A stretch of DNA of 50,955 nucleotides from the NCBI GenBank assembly GCA_031552535.1, contig JAVBMJ010000007.1:1-50955 (forward strand). The letters run 5' to 3'. The position numbers and the translations under genes were made by a program. The notes under the pieces were generated by a model that saw nothing but the letters and a program-made list of their open reading frames with translations, was not told the origin of the DNA and did not search any database. The number at the start of each line of letters is the position of its first letter. Position 1 is the first letter of the stretch. Shown in pieces: positions 1 through 6,920 of the stretch. The stretch is from JAVBMJ01 sp031552535. Lineage in GTDB: Bacteria; Bacteroidota; Bacteroidia; Bacteroidales; Rikenellaceae.

Positions 1-1392
1 GTCGGCGTCGTCAGTGCGCCCGCCTATGTCGAACGAGACGGCGTAGCGGTGGCTGATGCGGCGCTCGCGGTCGGGCAGGGCCCAGAGCCACAGGCTGCCG
101 CCGGGCGTCTCTGCAAAGTGTAGCGACTTGCCGATAGCCTCACGGCCGTATGTGGCGTCGGCGAACAACTCCCCGACATGGAGCGGCGGCCGGGTGAAGA
201 GGCGCATCTGCTCGATGTGGAGGGGGTTGTGCGCATAGCGGCCTGTGGTGGTGAACGCCTCCTGAGGGTCGGAGGGGAATTCGTTGCGCATGCGCCAGTC
301 CGAGGGCAGCGTCTTGCGCATCTCCCGGTACCAGTTGAGGCCCTCCAGCGTGGCGCCGAGGGTGAAACGGTAAATCTCCTCCCCGGTCAGGCTGCGGACA
401 AACTCCACCTTCTCTTCTTCGGACGCAAACGGCTTGTAGTACAGCTCTATCTCCCACCAGGCGACGAACACCGGGGTAAAGGCGTTCTCACCGGTCTCAG
501 CGGCGCACCATGTGTTGTGGAAGTAGTTGCCGATGCCTTTGGCGGTGGATTCGAGCACGGCTACCGTGTAAGGGTCGTTGGGAATGGACGACATTACCGC
601 CTGGATCAGGTCCTCGGGGGTTTTCCCTTCGGTCTCCTTATAGAGCCCGACCTCGGAGAAGTGGGCTTGCTTGATGTCGTCGGAGCGCAGCGCCTCGGGC
701 CGCTCCATCGTGCCTATCGAGATGACGCTGCCGTTGTCGACCAGCTGGCGGCTCGTTGGCGAACCCTCGAAGTTGCGGAACCGCACCCGCTTCACCGCCT
801 CAGGGTGGCGCGAGGCCATGTTGGAATACATGGCGCGGATGTTCCGGGCGGCGTTCATCTGGTGGGCCACGATGACGCTGTTCCAGTTCTCGTGATGGAA
901 TATCTGAACCCAAGCCATGAACATCTGCACAAGGGTGCTGCCGCCCCACTGCCGGGCCTTGAGCAGGATGATCCTTACAGGCACCCCGCCGAAGAAGCGC
1001 TCCACGAGGACTTTCAATAGTTTTAACTGTGCCCTTCGCAGGCGGAACTTCATGTAGCGCCCCGTCTTTTTGTTCTTGATCTCGCAGCAGGTGGCGGCCC
1101 AGAACTCAAAATCCCATTTTACGCGCAACCTGAACAGGGCGGACTCGAACTCTGACCAGGGCATGCCCTGCGCCCGGGCGTACTCCTGCGCCGAAGAATA
1201 CTCAGCCACCTCGCGCATGAACGGAATATCGGCCAGGTAGGCGGGGATCAGTATTAAGCTGTCTTGCGTGATCATCAATCGCCGCCGCTCGATGGGCGAT
1301 CCTATGCCCACCAGAGGGTTATAGGGCGCGAAGAGGCGGTTGTTATGCTCCCCGTTCCGGGCGACGATATCGGCTATCTCAGCCCCGGTCAT
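1..1392 (-). CDS. Phage terminase large subunit (C-terminus outside window)
   Basis: This is the ATP-driven DNA packaging motor and headful nuclease. The reading frame is open from ATG at 1392 to the window edge (464 codons). A Walker A-like segment KARQWGGST lies at residues 145-153, an acidic ATPase segment SEVGLYKE at 246-253, and the coupling motif ESTAKG at 281-286. At residue 455 an Asp in SFDIGGRTDD fits the first acidic residue of the RuvC-like nuclease, so the rest of the nuclease is missing only because the window ends. The start codon overlaps the stop of the preceding small gene (ATGA), implying translational coupling. It is transcribed away from the capsid genes, which is unusual. 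Confidence 0.9.
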   Translation of the reverse strand, partial: MTGAEIADIVARNGEHNNRLFAPYNPLVGIGSPIERRRLMITQDSLILIPAYLADIPFMREVAEYSSAQEYARAQGMPWSEFESALFRLRVKWDFEFWAATCCEIKNKKTGRYMKFRLRRAQLKLLKVLVERFFGGVPVRIILLKARQWGGSTLVQMFMAWVQIFHHENWNSVIVAHQMNAARNIRAMYSNMASRHPEAVKRVRFRNFEGSPTSRQLVDNGSVISIGTMERPEALRSDDIKQAHFSEVGLYKETEGKTPEDLIQAVMSSIPNDPYTVAVLESTAKGIGNYFHNTWCAAETGENAFTPVFVAWWEIELYYKPFASEEEKVEFVRSLTGEEIYRFTLGATLEGLNWYREMRKTLPSDWRMRNEFPSDPQEAFTTTGRYAHNPLHIEQMRLFTRPPLHVGELFADATYGREAIGKSLHFAETPGGSLWLWALPDRERRISHRYAVSFDIGGRTDDAD

Positions 1393-1607
1393 AGCACATG
1401 GCGGTTGTTGATGATTTTGATGATGTAATTCTCCGACAGGCCGAAAACAGGGTTATCCGCGATCATCTGCGCATAGTATTGCTTCGAAATATACTTCCAC
1501 CGCTCGGGGTGTGATTCCCGCTCTTCGGCTACAAGCCTGTCGAATTCGGCAATTACCTGCCGGTTGCGTTCAGCGACCATCGGGGAGGGCTTTCTGTTTA
1601 TTTCCAT
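1389..1607 (-). CDS. Small protein upstream of terminase, possible small terminase subunit
   Basis: A 72-residue charged, helical protein whose stop overlaps the terminase start by four bases. Position just upstream of the large subunit fits a small terminase subunit or a packaging accessory, but it is shorter than most small subunits and I recognise no diagnostic motif. The C-terminal half (NPVFGLSENYIIKIINNR) could form a helix-turn-helix. The ATG at 1607 is preferred over an in-frame TTG at 1637, because a promoter-like box sits at 1635-1642 and overlaps the longer start. Confidence 0.65.
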   Translation of the reverse strand: MEINRKPSPMVAERNRQVIAEFDRLVAEERESHPERWKYISKQYYAQMIADNPVFGLSENYIIKIINNRHVL

Positions 1608-1634
1608 GATTGCAATTTTTCTTGCACGTTTTTG

Positions 1635-1642
1635 CAAAAATA
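1635..1642 (-). promoter_or_regulatory. Bacteroidota -7 box for the terminase operon
   Basis: Read on the minus strand the bases are TATTTTTG, an exact match to TAnnTTTG. Transcription would begin near 1630, about 20 bases before the ATG at 1607. No well-spaced TTTG -33 element is visible; the nearest lies 26 bases upstream. Confidence 0.4.
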
Positions 1643-1716
1643 ACTATATTGATTTATAAAACAATGATCAAATAAACAAATAATTTTATCACGTGTAAAA
1701 TCTATTAAAATACGCT

Positions 1717-2550
1717 ATGGAAAAAGAACAGGAAACCTCCGCCGCGGAAACGCAGGAGACTGCAATAACTGATCAGGCGATCACAGTGCAGGAACAGGCT
1801 TCGGAGACGCCTCCCGCACCGCAACTTCGTTCGCGCAAGTATATCGAGGAGGTCTATCCCGACCGTACGTTCGGCTCGGACGAGGAGTACGACAACGCCC
1901 TTATGGAACACATGGAGGGCAATAAAGCCAAACTTGCCGAAAACGACGAGGCCAACAAGTCGATAGCCGAGATACTTTTCGATCATCCCGAATTCGCCGA
2001 GATCATCGAGGACCTGAAGAGCGGCGTGCCCTTTAAGGTCGCCCTTGCCAAACACTTCGATCCGGAGGAGTTGACAGTAGGCGACGACGAGCCGGAGGCG
2101 GAGCAGTACCGGCAAGCGGCTGCCGACCGCCGTCGTCGTTACGAGGAGTCGCAGACCCGCATACGGGAGCGGGAAGAGAATACACAGCTTACCGTGAAGG
2201 AGGTGGAGCAGTTCCTCGAAGCGACCGGTTGGGATGAGGAAAAAAGCGAAGCCTTTCTGGGGTGGATGCAGGAAACTGTGGATGACTTTGCCCGCGGGAA
2301 GATCACCAAAACGGTGCTGGGAAAGATGCGCCAGGCATTCGAATACGAAGAGGCCGTGGCCGAGGCGCGGACCGAGGGCGAGATCGAAGGGCGCAATGCC
2401 ACTATCGAGGCCCGCCGCGAAAAGAAAACTACCGGCGGCGACGGGCTGCCTACGGGCGGGGCCGGTGCCGTAAGCGTCGAGCAACAGGACGTGGAAGAGA
2501 AGGATTTCTTCGATGATGTGCTGGAGGCCCGGGAGAGGCGCAAGTGGTAA
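1717..2550 (+). CDS. Acidic coiled-coil protein upstream of capsid gene, scaffold-like
   Basis: A 277-residue, strongly acidic, mostly helical protein directly before the major capsid gene. The N-terminal 35 residues are low-complexity Glu/Thr/Ala, followed by long charged helices rich in Glu, Arg and Lys, and a Gly-rich linker near residues 235-250. Size, charge and position match phage scaffolding proteins, which fill the prohead and are later removed. No protease motif is seen, so cleavage would need another protein. I do not recognise a specific family; the scaffold call is inference from position and composition. Confidence 0.6.
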   Translation: MEKEQETSAAETQETAITDQAITVQEQASETPPAPQLRSRKYIEEVYPDRTFGSDEEYDNALMEHMEGNKAKLAENDEANKSIAEILFDHPEFAEIIEDLKSGVPFKVALAKHFDPEELTVGDDEPEAEQYRQAAADRRRRYEESQTRIREREENTQLTVKEVEQFLEATGWDEEKSEAFLGWMQETVDDFARGKITKTVLGKMRQAFEYEEAVAEARTEGEIEGRNATIEARREKKTTGGDGLPTGGAGAVSVEQQDVEEKDFFDDVLEARERRKW

Positions 2551-2582
2551 AATAAAAGTTAAACTAAATAATCCTTAATAAA

Positions 2583-3983
2583 ATGAAAAAAAGCACATTG
2601 TTTATTCTGTCCGGGCTGTTGACCGTAGCCGTTTTTGCCGTTCTGGGAGTATGCTTCTGGGGCGATATTGCTTCGTGGCTCTCTCCCGAAGCGTTTGCCG
2701 GAGGAAGTTTCACCATCGCCAACTTCGTAGGAGCGGCGGCAGCGGAGACCACCCAGGGAACGCAGCAGACGACCGTAGCGGGTTCGCAAACCGACAATTT
2801 CAAGAAGCCGGAACACAACCGCCCGACTATCTCGCAGAAGTTGACCAAGATCATGCCGAGCGCCACGCCGCTCGACACGATCCTCAGGGAACTGGATAGC
2901 GTCTCGACCAATTCCACGGAGTATAAGTACTATTCGGTCAACACGCGCGGCGTTATGCAGAAGGTGAAAACGGCCACTGCTGCGGGCAATCCGGGCGGGG
3001 TTATGGTCATTCCGATGAACAGCACCCATATTTTCTCTGTAGACGGGAATATTCTGGTTCCGGCTTTTAACGGATCGGGCTATGACAAGCAGGCTACTGC
3101 TGCGGCAAACGGCATGTCGTTCACGCCCCTCGTGCTGCATATCGTAGCCATCGACCGCGCGGCCGAAACTCTGACCGTGTTCCCGATCAATGCCGACCGC
3201 GTTCCCGCTCTGCCTGCCAATACGGATTTCTTCCGCATGGGAGTTGCGAAAAACGAACTGGCGGCCATCACTGAGGATCCTGCTTCGCTGCCTACCTCGG
3301 ACAGCAACTTCTGCCAGATACATATGACCACCGTGTCTGAGGGTGTCTACCAGGCCATGCAGGACAAGGAGATCAAATACGGTCTGCTCGACATCAAGGA
3401 GCAGGCCCTGTTCGATTTCCGTATGACCAACGAGGCCGATTCGCTGTTCGGAGTTAAGCGTGAGATTGTCGACCCCATTTCACAGAAAACGAAATATCTC
3501 TCCGACGGTATGATCCGCAAGATTCGCAAACATCTCGACAAGGGCGGTGCATCTGCCGTTACCGAGGATGTGATGATCGGATGGAGCGCCGATATCTTCT
3601 CCGGCAATAACGGCTCCGACGAGCGTATCATGTTCTACGGTTCGGGATTCGGGGTGGATATAGCCCGTGCCCGCACCGTGCAGAAGCAACTCGAAGCGGG
3701 GAAAACCGAAGTCAAGTTCGGCATCACTTTCAACCGCGTGGAAACTGTGCACGGAGTACTGTTGCTTAAGTTGCACAATCTTCTCGACCTATACGGCTAT
3801 GGCGATTGCGGAATGGTGGTCGATCCGGCCAACATCTACCGCTCTATACAAAAGCCGCTCGAAGCCACTCCGCTCGAACTCGACAAAGCCGGGCAATCGC
3901 GCTCCAAGACGGTGCGTATCGACGAGAGCCACACGCTGGCCGTCACCAATCCCGACACCCACGCCATGCTCTATTCAAAGTAG
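2583..3983 (+). CDS. Major capsid protein with hydrophobic N-terminal segment
   Basis: A 466-residue protein whose core resembles the HK97-fold capsid proteins of crAss-like and related Bacteroides phages: a segment RPTISQKLTKIMPSATPLDT at residues 79-98 and a C-terminal region ending in LVVDP-like and antigen-like strands (GMVVDPANIY). It should form the icosahedral shell. Residues 1-33 are unexpected: Lys-Lys followed by about 25 hydrophobic residues (ILSGLLTVAVFAVLGVCFW), reading like a signal anchor, then a Gly/Ala/Thr-rich linker to residue 75. The extension could be removed at maturation or hold the early shell at the membrane; neither is shown. The start is the only ATG before the core without a long gap. 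Confidence 0.75.
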   Translation: MKKSTLFILSGLLTVAVFAVLGVCFWGDIASWLSPEAFAGGSFTIANFVGAAAAETTQGTQQTTVAGSQTDNFKKPEHNRPTISQKLTKIMPSATPLDTILRELDSVSTNSTEYKYYSVNTRGVMQKVKTATAAGNPGGVMVIPMNSTHIFSVDGNILVPAFNGSGYDKQATAAANGMSFTPLVLHIVAIDRAAETLTVFPINADRVPALPANTDFFRMGVAKNELAAITEDPASLPTSDSNFCQIHMTTVSEGVYQAMQDKEIKYGLLDIKEQALFDFRMTNEADSLFGVKREIVDPISQKTKYLSDGMIRKIRKHLDKGGASAVTEDVMIGWSADIFSGNNGSDERIMFYGSGFGVDIARARTVQKQLEAGKTEVKFGITFNRVETVHGVLLLKLHNLLDLYGYGDCGMVVDPANIYRSIQKPLEATPLELDKAGQSRSKTVRIDESHTLAVTNPDTHAMLYSK

Positions 3984-4012
3984 GGGCAGGACCGTAAAAG
4001 CAGCTATTAACC

Positions 4013-4039
4013 GGGGGCGGAGCATGCTCCGCCCCCTTT
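4013..4039 (+). terminator. Hairpin after the capsid gene
   Basis: An 11-base perfect inverted repeat (GGGGGCGGAGC, loop AT, then its complement) is followed by TTTC. It lies 30 bases after the capsid stop and 13 before the next gene. The U-run is short, so it may act as a partial terminator or an RNA processing or stability element that raises capsid mRNA over downstream genes. Confidence 0.55.
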
Positions 4040-4051
4040 CATAAAGCAACT

Positions 4052-4843
4052 ATGGCAAAAAATATATTGACTGTATTTACAACACGATCCACCATCAAAT
4101 ACTGCACGACGGTGATGATAGGCGATGCGATGGTCCGGGTGAGGTTCGAGCCTACTCAATATTTCGGGCGGTTGGGTGAAAGCACCTTCGCTACGAATGA
4201 TAGCCGGGTGATCGCCGCCCTTAAGGAACATCCCCGTTTCGGAGATGTGTTCTTCCTGGCTGAGGGAAGCGAGGACGAGGAGGAAAGGGAAGAACCGGAG
4301 GCTGAGGAAAACAAAAGGGCAGACAAATCGAAGGGGCCCAAAACTCCTGTAGTTCCCCTTGCTCCGCCGGCGCCTGTCAAACCCGCTATTCCCTCCAGCG
4401 GCGGGACGACGGGGCAGTTGGGGACTCAGACAAATGGTGCTCCCGCAACTACTGCACCGGTCATTCCACCGGCACCTGTTGATCCCATCGTATCGGGAGA
4501 GCTAGACGGGATGCAGCATTCCGCCTTTGCCGGCAACAAAGCAAGCGATGAGACCCTTGGACAAGCCAGTGCCGGGAACAGTGCTACTTCTGGATCTGGC
4601 ACACCTGCGATCCCTCCTGTAGCGCCCGTGCCGGAAACCATGCCGGATCCGCTGGAGGAACTCTATGCCCTGCTTTCCGACCGTGATAAGATGGAGGAGG
4701 TTAAAGGGGTAACGAGCAAGAACACCGCCGTTGCGTGGCTGCAAGCCAATAAGGGCGCCTCATTTACATCTACGGCCAGCGTCGCAGATATGAAGCGGGA
4801 GGCGGCGGCCAAATACAACGTGATTTTCGTGAACTGGAAATAA
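4052..4843 (+). CDS. Phage structural protein with Pro/Ala-rich linker
   Basis: A 263-residue protein with three parts: an N-terminal domain of about 75 residues rich in beta strands (begins MAKNILTVFTTRSTIKYC), an acidic stretch (residues 75-90), a long low-complexity Pro/Ala/Val/Thr linker (about 95-200), and a C-terminal helical domain of about 60 residues. Position right after the capsid gene suggests a head decoration or head-completion protein. The linker looks flexible, as in surface-exposed capsid proteins. No named family is recognised. Confidence 0.6.
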   Translation: MAKNILTVFTTRSTIKYCTTVMIGDAMVRVRFEPTQYFGRLGESTFATNDSRVIAALKEHPRFGDVFFLAEGSEDEEEREEPEAEENKRADKSKGPKTPVVPLAPPAPVKPAIPSSGGTTGQLGTQTNGAPATTAPVIPPAPVDPIVSGELDGMQHSAFAGNKASDETLGQASAGNSATSGSGTPAIPPVAPVPETMPDPLEELYALLSDRDKMEEVKGVTSKNTAVAWLQANKGASFTSTASVADMKREAAAKYNVIFVNWK

Positions 4844-4854
4844 CAGGCAAATCT

Positions 4855-5448
4855 GTGCGTGACGCAATTAAATTAAGGGCATTGAAGTGTATCGACGAGG
4901 TTTGTCCCGGCGACAATTCGTCGAATGCGCTTAATTTCCCTTTGGACGACTTCCTGGACGAGGCGGCGCTGCGCGTGGTGCGCGCGGTACCGCTTCACGC
5001 CCTGGGGAGTGGGAAGGACCTTGCCGGGGCCGTAGCATCGCCCACTGGAGATGGAAGCGGTCGCGTAGCGTTGCCTGAAGATTTTATCAGGCTTATCATT
5101 TTCCGTATGAAGGGTTGGCGCAGGCCGGTTACCATGCCCATCCGGCCGGCCGACCCTTCGTACCGGAAACAATTCAACCGTATCACGCGCGGAGGCACGG
5201 CAAAGCCCGTCGTTGCGCTCATCGAAGGAGACACAGCCCTGGAGTATTTCAGCCTTCCGGAGGGTAGCGAGCACCGGATCGCCCTGGCGCATTACTTCGG
5301 CTTCTCGAAGGTGGACGGGGAGTTCCCGGCGGGCCTTGTGGATTTGACCGCCTGGCAACTGGCGAATATCGTGCTGACCACGATGAACGACACGCCCGGC
5401 GTAAACTTCACCCAGAATAAGATCAACGAACTGATAGCGCTGCTATGA
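4855..5448 (+). CDS. Phage adaptor / head-tail connector-like protein
   Basis: A 197-residue protein starting with GTG. It has an N-terminal helical region (ALKCIDEVCP, PLDDFLDEAALRVVRAVPLH), then a middle with ALPEDFIRLIIFRMKGWRRP, and a helical C-terminus. This order, helices followed by a LPEDF-like strand motif, resembles phage adaptor proteins that join the portal to the tail. The next gene begins inside its stop codon (ATGA at 5445), so the two are translationally coupled. The function is inferred from position and layout. Confidence 0.55.
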   Translation: MRDAIKLRALKCIDEVCPGDNSSNALNFPLDDFLDEAALRVVRAVPLHALGSGKDLAGAVASPTGDGSGRVALPEDFIRLIIFRMKGWRRPVTMPIRPADPSYRKQFNRITRGGTAKPVVALIEGDTALEYFSLPEGSEHRIALAHYFGFSKVDGEFPAGLVDLTAWQLANIVLTTMNDTPGVNFTQNKINELIALL

Positions 5449-5870
5449 CCATAAGGATCGACATAGATATGGAAACGCTATTCGCGCAGGTCGTGGATCA
5501 GACTCTGTTTGATTACCGAAGGCATGAGGCACCCGAAGTCATGGCCATGTCGGGAAGCGAATCGGATATTTTCCGGGTAAATCTCAAAATGCTGCTCGAC
5601 CGCATCTACAGTGGCGGCGTCGGTACGATCACTGGTGTGAATCTGACAGATTACTCGATCGAAATACATGCGCAGGTAAATGAGCGTATCTCTCCCGATG
5701 TGGCGGCATCGAGGATCAAGGACCTGCTGAAAGCGGGCATGCTCGCATGGTGGCATTCGACCCGCGACGAAGGGCTGTTTATGAAATACGAAAGTGATTT
5801 CATCCGCATGTTCGGCGGCATAAAATCACAATTTATCGGGCCTGTTTCGCGGCCATACAGCTATTATTGA
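5445..5870 (+). CDS. Phage virion-module protein, paralogue of the next gene
   Basis: A 141-residue protein without a recognised family. Its body (D-METLFAQVVDQTLFDYRR, then a segment around LKMLLDRIYSG, then helices with DVAASRIKDLLKAGMLAWW) can be aligned by eye with the first 150 residues of the next gene, so the pair look like tandem duplicates. Position between connector and tail genes suggests a tail-completion or tail-tube role. It overlaps the previous gene by four bases and its TGA ends three bases before the next ATG. Confidence 0.6.
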   Translation: MTIRIDIDMETLFAQVVDQTLFDYRRHEAPEVMAMSGSESDIFRVNLKMLLDRIYSGGVGTITGVNLTDYSIEIHAQVNERISPDVAASRIKDLLKAGMLAWWHSTRDEGLFMKYESDFIRMFGGIKSQFIGPVSRPYSYY

Positions 5871-5872
5871 TT

Positions 5873-6577
5873 ATGTACAACGAAACGGACGGCATAATAA
5901 AGTTATCGTGGGATGCAGACACTGTGTTCCGTCGCATCTCCGACGAGACGTTGTATAACTCGCGCACGATAGAGGACGGCGATCTGCCTGCGATGACCGA
6001 CGACGAAAGATACTTCTTCAACAATAACATAGATACCGTTCTGGTCAGGTTGTACGGCTACTTCCGGCGGATTGTTCCCGATCACGAGATTCTATTCGGG
6101 TGCGATACCGACAGCCTTATATGGATTTCATTCCGGGCCCGAGTCGACAGGGATAACATAAGGCAATTCTCTCAAAGTGATTTGGCGGCCCTCGACATAA
6201 TCACCGACCGGTATCTGCGGAACATAGTACTGTATGAGTGGTATGTTTCGGTGAGGCAGAACGATCTTGTGGCGTATTACACGTCGCAGCTCACGGTGGA
6301 CGACGCCAGATTGCAGGGGATACTCTTCCGGTTCAAGCGTCCGGCCTATAACGGTGCGGGATACAGCTACACCATAGCTCCCGGCGACGAGGAGTACCCT
6401 GGTCTTATATTGCTGATAACTGAAGCCGGAGACTTCCTTGCCTCTCCCGAAGGAGAATTGCTCGTTATGGAGGAAGGCGAATCCGGCGAAAGTTTGTCAT
6501 CAATATACTTGCTCGCAACAGAAGATGGGGCGCTGCTGCAAACCCCTGAAGGATCGATTATAGCACCGACAATATAA
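5873..6577 (+). CDS. Phage virion-module protein with extra C-terminal beta repeats
   Basis: A 234-residue protein starting at ATG 5873; an in-frame TTG at 5867 is less likely. Residues 1-150 repeat the pattern of the preceding protein (AMTDDERYFFNNNIDTVLVR, then DLAALDIITDRYLRNIVLYE). Residues 170-234 add short strand repeats of the type LLITEAGDFLASPEGELLVM and LLATEDGALLQTPEGSII, a form seen near the ends of many Bacteroides phage structural proteins. It may bridge the tail tip and the fibre genes that follow; this is inference. Confidence 0.6.
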   Translation: MYNETDGIIKLSWDADTVFRRISDETLYNSRTIEDGDLPAMTDDERYFFNNNIDTVLVRLYGYFRRIVPDHEILFGCDTDSLIWISFRARVDRDNIRQFSQSDLAALDIITDRYLRNIVLYEWYVSVRQNDLVAYYTSQLTVDDARLQGILFRFKRPAYNGAGYSYTIAPGDEEYPGLILLITEAGDFLASPEGELLVMEEGESGESLSSIYLLATEDGALLQTPEGSIIAPTI

Positions 6578-6599
6578 GTAATTTCAACCAATTAATCTC

Positions 6600-6908
6600 G
6601 TGAAAACAAGAACGGTAAAACTCATAAAACTGTCAGAGCTGGCAAAAACCCAGGATACTGACAGCGCTCACATCATAGGGATTACTGACCAGGCAGTGCA
6701 AATCCCCGCCGGCGCATTTAAAGCAGAGGACGGATTACCGGGAAAGCCGGCCTATGAATACGCCATAGAGGGAGGTTTCAGCGGAACGGAAGAGGAGTTT
6801 GCGGCGGCGTTGGCAAACGTCTCCTCCGCCACCGGGGTGAATATACTCGCCGGGGCAGAGTATCATCCCGGCAGGATAGGCGCGGACGGCAACATACAAA
6901 CTTCATAA
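6600..6908 (+). CDS. Small fibre-associated protein with GKPAYEYAIEGGFSGTE motif
   Basis: A 102-residue protein starting with GTG at 6600. Residues 46-66 carry the motif DGLPGKPAYEYAIEGGFSG followed by TEEEFAAAL, which is common as a linker in phage tail-fibre and baseplate proteins (form G-pG-sAYE-A---GF-GTe-eW). It ends 12 bases before the large fibre gene and is probably a fibre connector, chaperone or a fibre N-terminal piece encoded separately. No enzyme motif is visible. Confidence 0.6.
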   Translation: MKTRTVKLIKLSELAKTQDTDSAHIIGITDQAVQIPAGAFKAEDGLPGKPAYEYAIEGGFSGTEEEFAAALANVSSATGVNILAGAEYHPGRIGADGNIQTS

Positions 6909-6920
6909 CACGGACACCTC

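Noticed and set aside
178..1020. Long plus-strand frame opposite the terminase gene
   Set aside because: It is the mirror frame of the GC-rich terminase, has no recognisable domain and an improbable composition (many His, Arg, Gly).
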